Shown here piece by piece: positions 42,449-51,203 of a stretch of DNA of 64,000 nucleotides; position 1 is the stretch's first letter, and the number at the start of each line of letters is the position of its first letter. This stretch comes from an uncultured Tateyamaria sp. (GTDB lineage Bacteria > Pseudomonadota > Alphaproteobacteria > Rhodobacterales > Rhodobacteraceae). A model generated the notes under the pieces. It was not told the origin of the DNA. It did not search any database and saw nothing but the letters and a program-made list of their open reading frames with translations. The position numbers were made by a program, and so were the translations under genes. The stretch spans positions 558,001 to 622,000 of the forward strand of contig NZ_CANMEU010000001.1 in NCBI RefSeq assembly GCF_947497045.1. The letters run 5' to 3'.

Positions 42449-43549
42449 TTGGCTGATATTGCGACCGACCAGGCGTTCGTCGAATTCGAACGCGTGCAAA
42501 AGAGCTATGATGGCGAAGTGCTCGTTGTCAAAGATCTGAACCTGTCTATGCCCAAAGGCGAATTTCTGACGATGCTTGGGCCATCGGGGTCAGGCAAGAC
42601 AACCTGCCTGATGATGTTGGCGGGTTTTGAGACGGCCACACATGGCGACATCCGGCTTGACGGCGTATCGATCAACAACATTCCACCGCACAAGCGCGGC
42701 ATCGGCATGGTGTTCCAGAACTATGCGCTGTTCCCACACATGACGGTGGCCGAAAACCTCAGCTTTCCGCTTGAGGTGCGCAAGATCGGCAAATCGGATC
42801 GCGAAGAGAAAGTAATGCGTGCGCTTGGCATGGTGCAGATGCAAGACTTTGCAGGGCGCCGACCTGCCCAGCTTTCCGGCGGTCAGCAGCAACGGATCGC
42901 GCTGGCCCGCGCGCTGGTCTTTGAACCTGAACTCGTGCTCATGGACGAACCGCTTGGCGCGCTCGACAAACAACTGCGCGAAACGCTGCAATTCGAGATC
43001 ACACGCCTGGCGCATGATCTTGGGATCACGACCGTTTACGTGACCCATGACCAAACTGAAGCGTTGACGATGTCAGACCGCGTCGCCGTTTTTGACGATG
43101 GACGCATCCAGCAGCTCGCACCGCCAGATGCCTTGTATGAAGAGCCGCAAAACAGCTTTGTTGCCCAGTTCATCGGCGAAAACAACACGCTTCTGGGCAT
43201 CATCGAAAAGATCAAGGGCGACACCTGTGAGGTCCGGCTTGATGATGGCAGCATCATTGACGCCAAGCCCATCAACGTCACCGAAGTCGGCCAGCGTACC
43301 CGTGTGTCGATCCGGCCCGAACGGGTGGAGATGGACAAGACGCGCCTGAACCCGGACGCACATACGCTCAAAGCCGAAGTTCTTGAGTTCATCTATATGG
43401 GCGATATTTTCCGCACCCGCCTGCGGGTGGCGGGGAACGATGATTTCGTCATCAAGACACGCAACGCCCCCGATCAGATCCGCCTGACCCCAGGTACAGT
43501 GGTCGACATCGGGTGGATGGCACAGGATTGCAGGGCGCTCGACGCCTAA
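42449..43549 (+). CDS. Polyamine-type ABC transporter ATPase (second system)
   Basis: 366-residue PotA-family ATPase with Walker A GPSGSGKTT, signature LSGGQQQRIALARAL, Walker B LVLMDEPLGALD and a TOBE domain at about 275-365. It starts at TTG 42449 with GGGGAG upstream. It heads an operon with a binding protein, a DUF1330 protein and two permeases, separate from potFGHI. The substrate is a polyamine or another cationic amine by family. Confidence 0.88.
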   Translation: MADIATDQAFVEFERVQKSYDGEVLVVKDLNLSMPKGEFLTMLGPSGSGKTTCLMMLAGFETATHGDIRLDGVSINNIPPHKRGIGMVFQNYALFPHMTVAENLSFPLEVRKIGKSDREEKVMRALGMVQMQDFAGRRPAQLSGGQQQRIALARALVFEPELVLMDEPLGALDKQLRETLQFEITRLAHDLGITTVYVTHDQTEALTMSDRVAVFDDGRIQQLAPPDALYEEPQNSFVAQFIGENNTLLGIIEKIKGDTCEVRLDDGSIIDAKPINVTEVGQRTRVSIRPERVEMDKTRLNPDAHTLKAEVLEFIYMGDIFRTRLRVAGNDDFVIKTRNAPDQIRLTPGTVVDIGWMAQDCRALDA

Positions 43550-43630
43550 GGCAACACCAGACAGGCCGGGGCGGTGCCCGACGTTCGGCTTTTGACACTC
43601 ACAACGGGCGTAAACAGTGGGAGTAATACC

Positions 43631-44740
43631 ATGAAACTCACCAAGACCCTTCTGGCCACCACGGCTTTGACGGTTGCAACCGGCACAGCCTTTGCCGACG
43701 GCCACATGGCCAGCGATATGACACTTGTAAGCTGGGGCGGCGCATACCAGTCTAGCCAGCAAAACGCCTATGTCGCCCCTTACCTCGAAAACAACGCCGG
43801 CGTCACTGCCGTGTGGGACGAAAGCTCGGCCGAAGCCGTGGCCAAATTGCGCGCTATGAACGAAGCGGGCAACGTCACGTGGGACGTCGTTGACGTTGTG
43901 GCCGCGGATGCGATCCGCCTGTGCGACGAAGGCCTCGCACTGGAAATCGATGCGGACGAGCAACTTGCTGCCGCCCCCGATGGCACATCTGCGTCGGACG
44001 ACTTTGGCGACCTGCTGGTCAGCGACTGCTTTATCCCTCAGATCGTCTACTCGACGACTTTTGGCTATCGCACCGATCTGGTTGGGGACACAGCGCCCAC
44101 ATCCGTCTGCGCCGTCTTTGACACCGAAGCCTATCCCGGCAAGCGTTCGCTGGAAAAACGCCCGATCAACAACATGGAATGGGCACTGCTTTGTGACGGC
44201 GTGGCCAAGGATGACGTCTATGACGTTCTAGGCACACCCGAAGGCCAGGATCAGGCCCTGGCCAAGCTCGACACCATCAAGGACGACGTAATCTGGTGGT
44301 CGGCTGGTGCGGACACGCCCCAACTGCTCGCCGATGGCGAAGTCATCATGGGTTCGACCTATAACGGCCGTCTGTTCGCCGCCATCGAAGAGCAAAAGCA
44401 GCCCATCGGCATGCTTTGGGACGCCCAGGTGTTCGACCTTGACGGTTGGATCATCCCAGCGGGTCTGAGCCCCGAGCGTGAAGCGCGCGCGCTGGACTTC
44501 ATCAAGTTCGCAACAGACACGCAGCGTCTGGCGGATCAGGCCAAGTATATCTCGTACGGTCCTGCCCGCGCCTCATCCGCACCCCTCGTCGGTCAGCACG
44601 CAACATTGGGCATCGACATGGCACCACACATGCCAACCGATCCCGACAACTCACAGAACACGTTCCTTTATAACTACGAGTTCTGGGCTGACTATCGCGA
44701 CGACATCGACGCCAAATTCCAGGCGTGGCTCGCTCAATAA
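43631..44740 (+). CDS. Periplasmic solute-binding protein (PotD/PotF superfamily, second system)
   Basis: 369 residues with a signal peptide at about 1-22 (KTLLATTALTVATGTAFADG). SWGGAYQSSQQNAYVAPYLE and the WSAGADTPQLLADGEV block place it in the type-2 binding-protein family near spermidine/putrescine and related amine receptors. I chose ATG 43631 with GGGAG upstream; the upstream frame lacks a signal peptide. The ligand is not predictable. Confidence 0.87.
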   Translation: MKLTKTLLATTALTVATGTAFADGHMASDMTLVSWGGAYQSSQQNAYVAPYLENNAGVTAVWDESSAEAVAKLRAMNEAGNVTWDVVDVVAADAIRLCDEGLALEIDADEQLAAAPDGTSASDDFGDLLVSDCFIPQIVYSTTFGYRTDLVGDTAPTSVCAVFDTEAYPGKRSLEKRPINNMEWALLCDGVAKDDVYDVLGTPEGQDQALAKLDTIKDDVIWWSAGADTPQLLADGEVIMGSTYNGRLFAAIEEQKQPIGMLWDAQVFDLDGWIIPAGLSPEREARALDFIKFATDTQRLADQAKYISYGPARASSAPLVGQHATLGIDMAPHMPTDPDNSQNTFLYNYEFWADYRDDIDAKFQAWLAQ

Positions 44741-44789
44741 ACTTGTCTGGGGCGCATGACACCTGCGCCTTACGACGCTAAAATATCTG

Positions 44790-44814
44790 CAAGGCGCGCC
44801 ATATGCGTGCCTTG
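44790..44814 (+). other. Intercistronic hairpin after the second binding-protein gene
   Basis: CAAGGCGCGC pairs with GCGTGCCTTG over ten positions (one G-U) around a 5-base loop, 50 bases after the stop. There is no T-tract. It likely protects the upstream mRNA segment and so raises binding-protein output, paralleling the hairpin at 39555. Confidence 0.55.
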
Positions 44815-44842
44815 CGCCCCTCCACCTTCGCCGGAGACGACA

Positions 44843-45130
44843 ATGCCCAAAGGTTACATCATCGGCCACATCACCGTGAACGATCCTGAGACGTACAAGA
44901 CGTATATCGAAAAGGACACGCCGATCCTGACTCGTCTGGGTGCTGTGCCCATCGTGCGTGGTGGGCAATCCACAGTGATGGAAGGCGAAACCCAAAACCG
45001 CCACGTCGTCTTTGAATTTCCATCATACGAGGCAGCGCTTGCCGCCTACAATGACCCCGAATACCAAGAGGTGGCCAAGATCCGCCACCGCTCTGCCACC
45101 TCCACTATTCTCGTAGTGGAGGGCGTCTGA
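44843..45130 (+). CDS. DUF1330 family protein
   Basis: 95-residue ferredoxin-like-fold protein of the DUF1330 (dimeric alpha-beta barrel) family; function unknown. GYIIGHITVNDPETYKTYIE and the VFEFPSYEAALAAYNDPEYQ block are the family signatures. ATG 44843 has GGAG nine bases before it; an upstream in-frame ATG at 44756 would read through the hairpin and is rejected. It lies inside a transporter operon, its stop overlapping the permease start (TGATG), which suggests a small enzyme or ligand-handling role linked to the imported amine. Confidence 0.85.
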   Translation: MPKGYIIGHITVNDPETYKTYIEKDTPILTRLGAVPIVRGGQSTVMEGETQNRHVVFEFPSYEAALAAYNDPEYQEVAKIRHRSATSTILVVEGV

Positions 45131-46767
45131 TGGCCGAAGCCATGCTGGCCGCTGACGGCACTTCGCTGAAACGCAGTCTGGCCCGCGCCCTGCGCCGTCA
45201 GAAGTTGCGCGCGCTGATGCTGATCGCGCCCTTGCTGATCTTTGTGCTGATCACCTTCATTGTGCCCATCGGGTCGATGCTGTTCCGTTCAGTCGAAAAC
45301 GAGATGGTCGGCAACACGTTGCCTTACACAGTCGAGGCCCTCGCTGACTGGGATGCAGACGAAAGCCCGCTGCCGCCCGAGGACGCGTTTCAAGCGATGT
45401 TCTTTGACATGTTCCTGGCGGCCGAGGCTAAACGGCACACCCGCCTTGGCACCCGCCTGAACTATGAAACCACGGGTCTTTCCTCCCTCTTTCGCCAATC
45501 TGGACGGCAATTGGATGATGTGGCCGACATATCCTATGAACCGCTCGAAGACTTGGACGAGGCATGGGACGAGGGCGAAACATGGTACGCGCTGATGAAT
45601 ACGCGCGAGGTCGCTGACGATGCGTTGATGGCACAGCAGCGGGCGCGGGTTGCTGCGCTGACCGACAATGAAACAAATGGCGAGGTCAACTTTGCCCCCG
45701 ACGCGGAAGTCGCCGTCTTACTACCGCTCGCCGCGCGCGAATACACCGCATGGGCGGTTTACGTGGCCACGCAAGACGGGCGCGACCCTGCCACCCGTGA
45801 CCCGTGGGAGGCTGTTGCCCCTGCCCTGCTGCTTGATCTGCAAACTGCCGATCTGAGCGGCTATTCAGGGCCCGAAGCTGACAAACTGCGCACGGCACAA
45901 GCGGCCAATCTGCCGGTCGCCAACTTTGTCGATGCGTTTGTCGACATGGACGAGGATTGGGGCACCCAAACCCCGTGGGAGACCATTCAGACCCATTCGA
46001 GCACCTATACCGGCGGCTACTTCCTGAACGCGGTGGATGCGCAAAAGACTGCGGACGGCGTTGCGTGGCAGCCCGAGAACAAGCAAATCCTGATCACGCT
46101 ATTTGTGCGCACGATCTGGATGTCGCTGCTGATCATGGGGTCGTGCATCCTGCTCGGTTATCCCATCGCATGGTTGCTGGCGAACTTGCCGATGCGCAAG
46201 GCGAACCTGCTGCTGATCCTTGTGCTACTACCGTTCTGGACATCACTTCTGGTGCGCACATCGGCTTGGAAGGTGATGTTGCAGCAACAAGGGGTGATCA
46301 ACGACGTGCTCGTCTGGATCGGACTGGTGGCCGACGACGGGCGGCTGATTATGATCAACAACCAGTTCGGCACAATCGTGTCGATGACGCACATTCTGCT
46401 GCCATTTATGATCCTGCCGATGTATTCGGTGATGCAGACAATTCAGCCCAGCTATCTAAGGGCGGCCAAGTCACTTGGGGCAACGAACTGGACCGCGTTC
46501 TGGCGGGTCTATTTCCCGCAATCGGTGCCGGGGATCGGGGCGGGCTCCATCCTCGTCTTCATTCTGGCCATCGGTTACTACATCACACCCGAAATCGTGG
46601 GAGGGACCAAGGGGGTCTTCATCTCGAACCGGATCGCCTACCACATCTCGTCCTCGCTCAACTGGGGACTGGCAGCCGCACTTGGGACAATCCTGTTGGC
46701 GGCGGTGCTGGTTCTGTACTGGGCCTATGACAAGATCGTGGGCATCGACAATGTTAAGCTGGGGTAA
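45130..46767 (+). CDS. ABC transporter permease with a large periplasmic insert
   Basis: 545 residues, far longer than PotB/PotH permeases (about 290). A first membrane helix at about 30-52 is followed by a soluble acidic segment of about 260 residues (55-315), then five helices with the EAA loop RAAKSLGATNWTAFWRVYFP. The insert has no motif I recognise; it faces the periplasm by the positive-inside rule and could contact the binding protein. It is translationally coupled to the DUF1330 gene. Confidence 0.87.
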   Translation: MAEAMLAADGTSLKRSLARALRRQKLRALMLIAPLLIFVLITFIVPIGSMLFRSVENEMVGNTLPYTVEALADWDADESPLPPEDAFQAMFFDMFLAAEAKRHTRLGTRLNYETTGLSSLFRQSGRQLDDVADISYEPLEDLDEAWDEGETWYALMNTREVADDALMAQQRARVAALTDNETNGEVNFAPDAEVAVLLPLAAREYTAWAVYVATQDGRDPATRDPWEAVAPALLLDLQTADLSGYSGPEADKLRTAQAANLPVANFVDAFVDMDEDWGTQTPWETIQTHSSTYTGGYFLNAVDAQKTADGVAWQPENKQILITLFVRTIWMSLLIMGSCILLGYPIAWLLANLPMRKANLLLILVLLPFWTSLLVRTSAWKVMLQQQGVINDVLVWIGLVADDGRLIMINNQFGTIVSMTHILLPFMILPMYSVMQTIQPSYLRAAKSLGATNWTAFWRVYFPQSVPGIGAGSILVFILAIGYYITPEIVGGTKGVFISNRIAYHISSSLNWGLAAALGTILLAAVLVLYWAYDKIVGIDNVKLG

Positions 46768-46772
46768 CTGAC

Positions 46773-47657
46773 ATGGGCCTTCCTCCATATGCGACACTGG
46801 GCCAGCGGATCTGGTATTACAGCTTTCGGGTAATTTGCGGCCTGATATTTTTCTTTCTGATCGCGCCTATTGTCGTGGTGATGCCGCTGTCGTTCAACGC
46901 GCAGGACTTCTTTACATTCACGCCGGAAATGCTGCGACTGGACCCGGCGGGATACTCGCTGAAACACTACGAAGACTTCTTGACCAACCCGCAATGGCAG
47001 CTCGCGATGAAGAATTCGCTGATCATTGCACCCATCGCGACGATCATTTCAGTCAGCCTTGGCACGCTCGCCGCCATCGGCCTGTCGCAAAGCCATGTGC
47101 CATTCAAAGGGGCGATCATGGCGATCCTGATCTCGCCTATGATCGTGCCTCTGATCATTTCGGCCACGGGGATGTTCTTTTTCTACTCGTCCTTGGGCAA
47201 CTGGATGGAAAGCACACTCGGCCTCGACAAAGGGTTTGTGGGTTATGTGAAGGTCATTTTGGCACATGCCGTCCTTGGTATTCCGTTTGTGATCATCACC
47301 GTCACAGCAACGCTTGTGGGCTTTGATCGTTCGCTCACACGGGCGGCGGCCAATATGGGCGCGGGCCCGGTGACGACCTTTTTCCGGGTTCAAATGCCGC
47401 TGATCCTTCCGGGCGTCATCTCAGGCGGGCTGTTCGCATTCATCACGTCTTTCGACGAGGTGGTCGTGGTGCTGTTTGTCGGTTCAGCCAGCCAAAAAAC
47501 GCTGCCGTGGCAGATGTTCATCGGCTTGCGCGAGCAGATCAGCCCGACAATCCTCGCCGTTGCGACGATCCTTGTGGTGATCTCGATCTGTCTGCTGACC
47601 ACTGTGGAACTGCTGCGACGCCGTTCAGAACGGCTGCGGGGCATGAGCCCGGGTTAA
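46773..47657 (+). CDS. ABC transporter permease (PotC-like, second system)
   Basis: 294 residues with six membrane helices and the EAA loop TRAAANMGAGPVTTFFRVQMP at about 188-208. It pairs with the preceding large permease to form the channel of the second amine importer and closes that operon. Confidence 0.88.
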   Translation: MGLPPYATLGQRIWYYSFRVICGLIFFFLIAPIVVVMPLSFNAQDFFTFTPEMLRLDPAGYSLKHYEDFLTNPQWQLAMKNSLIIAPIATIISVSLGTLAAIGLSQSHVPFKGAIMAILISPMIVPLIISATGMFFFYSSLGNWMESTLGLDKGFVGYVKVILAHAVLGIPFVIITVTATLVGFDRSLTRAAANMGAGPVTTFFRVQMPLILPGVISGGLFAFITSFDEVVVVLFVGSASQKTLPWQMFIGLREQISPTILAVATILVVISICLLTTVELLRRRSERLRGMSPG

Positions 47658-47723
47658 ACCCACTACCCAAACGCGATCCAGCCCCCTATATTTTCGATAA
47701 AGGCATGATCGCGAGGCCACCTG

Positions 47724-48047
47724 ATGGACTTCAAACGACCCGCACGCAAATCCTCTGTTTTTGAGACATTCCTCAAAAGCAGCAACGACGGGCCAATGCT
47801 CAAAGCGGCGCCGAAGAAAGCGCCACCTGCGCCAAGCGCGGCTGACATGGATCCCAGGCCTGACCCGGTTGAGGTCGCGTTGAAACATCTCGACGCGTCG
47901 GGGCCAACAAGTGCATTGAAATTGATTAAAGCATTGAACATCGGCAGTACCCAAGGTTTGAAAACACTTCAGACCATGGAATCGTACGGCCTCATTATTA
48001 AGGAAGAAACCGAAGAAGGCGGGGTCATTTTTAAACGCGCACCCTGA
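47724..48047 (+). CDS. Hypothetical protein with a winged-helix-like C-terminus
   Basis: 107 residues. The first 45 are basic, Pro/Ala-rich and probably disordered. The rest (about 48-105) has the helix-turn-helix-wing pattern of MarR/PadR-like folds: DASGPTSALKLIKALNIG, then QTMESYGLIIKEE and a beta wing. It lies ten bases before a membrane-protein gene, so the two form a unit. GAGG precedes the ATG. I do not recognise the family. Confidence 0.65.
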   Translation: MDFKRPARKSSVFETFLKSSNDGPMLKAAPKKAPPAPSAADMDPRPDPVEVALKHLDASGPTSALKLIKALNIGSTQGLKTLQTMESYGLIIKEETEEGGVIFKRAP

Positions 48048-48056
48048 TATTCAAGC

Positions 48057-49022
48057 ATGATTTACGCATATATGGCCGTTGGATTCATCGGCTTTGTTTC
48101 CGCATTTTCGGAAATCGTATCCCGCTATCGGGATGATCCATGGGAGGCGGCAAGTTCACGCGCCGCTTTCGCCTACATCGCGTTCAATGTCGGGATTTCG
48201 CTGATTGCGTTCTACCTGATCCGCGAAGTTTTCCAGTACCGTGGAGCGGATCAAACCCTCGATACAGCACGCCAGCTTGTCACGGATGTTTTGCTGGCCG
48301 GGCTGTCGGCCATGGCCTTTTTCCGCTCCAGCATCTTTACGGCACGGGTGGGTGACAAGGATGTACCGGTTGGCCCTGCTGCCGTCATTGATGTGTTCCG
48401 CGAAATAATCGACCGCGATGTTGACCGTGTCCGCGCCATGCCGCGGGCAACGGCCGTCTCTGAGATTATGGCCAATGTCAGCTTCTCGCGCGCCTATGTG
48501 CCCCTCACCTCGACCTGCCTGAACCTGTTGCAAAACGTCAGTGTCGAAGAACGGACCCGTGTCGAGGAAAAGGTTCTCGCACTCTCAAATCAGGTAGGGC
48601 GGAACGAAGAAAACAAATCCTTGGAACTTGGCCTTATTCTGGCTGGAACCGTTGGGTTCAACGTGTTGAAAGCGGCCAAAGACACTCTGAAAGATCACAT
48701 CGCAAGCAGCACATCGCGCACGCAACTGGTCAAGGATGCCGTTCTGAGCCTTGGCCCCGAAATGGTGATGACCCAACTGCCTACGACATGTCTTGCGCTG
48801 GATTCAAACCTGCCCGATGGCGAACAGGAAGCACTGGCCAGCGAACTTGAAACGCTTCGGGATCAATCGCAGGACCCTCCGATCATCAAGGCAATCCATG
48901 CAGGTTTCCTGCTCACCCACTATCTGGGTGAAGAAGTCTTTAGCTCGGCGGTGTCCTTGCTCGGAGAGTTGAACGTTCCACCGACACAGGCCCTACCCAC
49001 ACCAGACGCGGTTGACCCCTAA
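48057..49022 (+). CDS. Hypothetical membrane protein
   Basis: 321 residues. Three hydrophobic segments (about 1-20, 36-57, 72-92) are followed by about 225 cytoplasmic, helical residues with no motif I recognise. It is linked to the winged-helix-like gene just upstream. Its stop overlaps that of the convergent transglycosylase by four bases. Function unknown; a membrane-tethered sensor or scaffold is a guess. Confidence 0.7.
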   Translation: MIYAYMAVGFIGFVSAFSEIVSRYRDDPWEAASSRAAFAYIAFNVGISLIAFYLIREVFQYRGADQTLDTARQLVTDVLLAGLSAMAFFRSSIFTARVGDKDVPVGPAAVIDVFREIIDRDVDRVRAMPRATAVSEIMANVSFSRAYVPLTSTCLNLLQNVSVEERTRVEEKVLALSNQVGRNEENKSLELGLILAGTVGFNVLKAAKDTLKDHIASSTSRTQLVKDAVLSLGPEMVMTQLPTTCLALDSNLPDGEQEALASELETLRDQSQDPPIIKAIHAGFLLTHYLGEEVFSSAVSLLGELNVPPTQALPTPDAVDP

Positions 49023-50374
49023 CGCAAGGTTTGAAGCAGCGTCAGCGACGCATACCCATCCGCCGCCAACCCCCTGGAATTTTGAAACGCACGCACTGCA
49101 TCAAGCGTTTTCGGCCCGATCTTGCCATCCACACCCTGAGTGTCGAACCCCGCCGCCGTCAGCAGGCGCTGCATTTCCTGGCGTTCGTCAAATGTCAGCG
49201 CGCGGTCGCCACGCGGCCATGATGCCTGGATCGCCGGACCGCCCTTGATCCGGTCACTCAGGTGCCCAACGCCAATCACATAGGCGTCTGCTGCATTGTA
49301 TCGTTCAATCACCGCGAAATTCTTGAACACCATGAATGCGGCCCCCTTACCACCCGCTGGCAACAATATCGCCCCGGCACCATGGTTCGCGACAGCCGCA
49401 CCATTCGTCGCCGTCACCCCCAAGTTAGCCCACTCGCCCGGTGTTTTGGTGATTTTGCGGCTGGCCAATGCGTAGTCAAAGCCACCAGGCAACGTCACCT
49501 CGACACCCCAGGGCTGGCCATTGACCCAGCCGAATTTGGCAAGATAGGCAGCGGTCGATGCCAACGCATCGCTTGGATCATCCGCCCAGATATCCCGACG
49601 CCCGTCGCCTGCGAAATCCACGGCATAGTCCAGATAAGATGTTGGCATAAACTGCGTATGCCCCATCGCCCCGGCCCACGATCCGGTCATGTTCCGTGGG
49701 GAGGTGTCCCCGTTCTGAAGGATCTTGAGCGCTGCAACCAATTGCTGTTCAAAGAACGCACCACGACGGCCGTCATAGGCAAGTGTCGCAAGGCTTTGCA
49801 CCACGTCATTCTTGCCGCGGAAGGTACCATAATTGCTCTCAAGGCCCCAAACAGCGACGACAACCTCCTTTTCGACCCCATAGCGCGCCTCGATTGCGTC
49901 AAGCTGGCCGCGATGCTTGGCCAATGCCGCCTTGCCGTTTTCGATCCGGCTGTCAGAGGCGGCACTGTCAAGGTAGTCCCAAATCGTCTTGGTGAACTCC
50001 GATTGGTTGCGGTCGCGTTTGATCACGTCAGGGTCGTAGCGCACACCTCGAAACGCTTGGCGAAAGGTGGTCGCGTCGATGCCTTGGCTTATTGCCCGAT
50101 CACGAAAGACCTTGATCCACTGCTGAAAACCGGCATCGGCGGCTGTTTTCTCAACCGGGGGCGGGACCACCTGGCTGACCGCCTGCGGGCGCAATTGTGG
50201 GCGTAACACGACAGGATCAAACGTCGCCAGCACGGTGGATGCGGAGACCTGCGCAATGGGCCGCAGTTCGGGTCTGATCGACTGTGAAATGCCCTGCGCC
50301 ATCGTGCCGTGCGCGATGAAAACGGCACTGCAAAGTGCCCCAAGGGTGACTGCCCACCGCATATTATGCCTCAT
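49019..50374 (-). CDS. Lytic murein transglycosylase (MltB/SLT_2 type) with peptidoglycan-binding domain
   Basis: Periplasmic peptidoglycan-cleaving enzyme; 451 residues. Signal peptide at about 1-26. The SLT_2 domain (about 80-370) contains the catalytic glutamate in VVAVWGLESNYGTF and the GAMGHTQFMPTSYL block. A PG_binding_1 domain is at about 390-451 (VDGKIGPKTLDAVRAFQ). No lipobox is seen, so it differs from E. coli MltB in anchoring. Confidence 0.92.
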   Translation of the reverse strand: MRHNMRWAVTLGALCSAVFIAHGTMAQGISQSIRPELRPIAQVSASTVLATFDPVVLRPQLRPQAVSQVVPPPVEKTAADAGFQQWIKVFRDRAISQGIDATTFRQAFRGVRYDPDVIKRDRNQSEFTKTIWDYLDSAASDSRIENGKAALAKHRGQLDAIEARYGVEKEVVVAVWGLESNYGTFRGKNDVVQSLATLAYDGRRGAFFEQQLVAALKILQNGDTSPRNMTGSWAGAMGHTQFMPTSYLDYAVDFAGDGRRDIWADDPSDALASTAAYLAKFGWVNGQPWGVEVTLPGGFDYALASRKITKTPGEWANLGVTATNGAAVANHGAGAILLPAGGKGAAFMVFKNFAVIERYNAADAYVIGVGHLSDRIKGGPAIQASWPRGDRALTFDERQEMQRLLTAAGFDTQGVDGKIGPKTLDAVRAFQNSRGLAADGYASLTLLQTLR

Positions 50375-50431
50375 GCTCGCTTGTTTCGCGTTGTTTCCAA
50401 TCTAGCGCCAATCACGCAATCCGGAAAGGTA

Positions 50432-51151
50432 TCAATCCAGGGTCACGCGATCCTTCGCCACTTCATGCAGTTCCGCACGCAGGCGTGCCAGATGATCACG
50501 CAGCAGGGACACCCGGTGTGGGCGAAAGCTGTCGCGGGTCACAATCAGCTCATCCATACGGTCCAATCGAAACGCCCGAAAGTCCTCGCGCAGCATGCAC
50601 CACGCGAGCAGCATGTTCGTGCTCTCCATATAGACGATCCCTAGCGGTTTGACCGCGCGCGTTGTCTGATCCCCTTTGGCATCCTGATAGGCAAAGTGGA
50701 CGCAAACCTCGTCCCAGGCAGCTTGACGGAGCTTGCTCACATCAATCCGCGGAGGATCAGGGCGCCAGTAGCGGCGGGCATCCAGAATCGCGTGTTTCAG
50801 GCGATGCGCTTGTTTAGGCGGCACCCGCGCCTGAATTTTCGCCAAGGCCGATGTCGCCGCCTTGGCCAAGGCCGGATCTCCGATCACTGCCACGTCACGC
50901 AGACCAAGAACGAGCGCTTCCAACTCATCATCCTCAAAACCGAGAGGGGGTAGGGTCGCGTCTTCGATCAGAGTGAAACCAAAGCCGGCTTCGCCATCAA
51001 TCACCGCCCCAAGGCCCCGTAATTCGTCGATGTCGCGGTAGATCGTGCGCAAGGACACGTCCATCTCGAACGCCAGCGATTGTGCGGTGATGGGCGGGGC
51101 CATGCGACGCAGCGTTTGCATCAATTGGAACAGGCGATGGGTGCGGGTCAT
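50432..51151 (-). CDS. WYL-domain (YafY-type) transcriptional regulator
   Basis: 239 residues: an N-terminal HTH_11 domain (about 1-60, SLRTIYRDIDELRGLGAVI) and a WYL domain at about 135-235. Such regulators often control themselves or a stress gene. The start has no Shine-Dalgarno sequence. A perfect 29-base palindrome covers -16 to -44 from the start codon, which strongly suggests autoregulation. The ligand is unknown. Confidence 0.88.
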   Translation of the reverse strand: MTRTHRLFQLMQTLRRMAPPITAQSLAFEMDVSLRTIYRDIDELRGLGAVIDGEAGFGFTLIEDATLPPLGFEDDELEALVLGLRDVAVIGDPALAKAATSALAKIQARVPPKQAHRLKHAILDARRYWRPDPPRIDVSKLRQAAWDEVCVHFAYQDAKGDQTTRAVKPLGIVYMESTNMLLAWCMLREDFRAFRLDRMDELIVTRDSFRPHRVSLLRDHLARLRAELHEVAKDRVTLD

Positions 51152-51166
51152 TGGGCGAGCATATCA

Positions 51167-51195
51167 CACGTCCTGTCAGAATATGACAGGACGTG
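51167..51195. promoter_or_regulatory. Operator-like perfect palindrome of the WYL regulator
   Basis: The arms CACGTCCTGTCA and TGACAGGACGTG are perfectly complementary around GAATA. It lies between the rnr stop and the regulator start where the regulator's promoter should be. No T-run follows on the minus strand, so an operator is preferred to a terminator. Confidence 0.75.
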
Positions 51196-51203
51196 CAGCT
51201 TGA

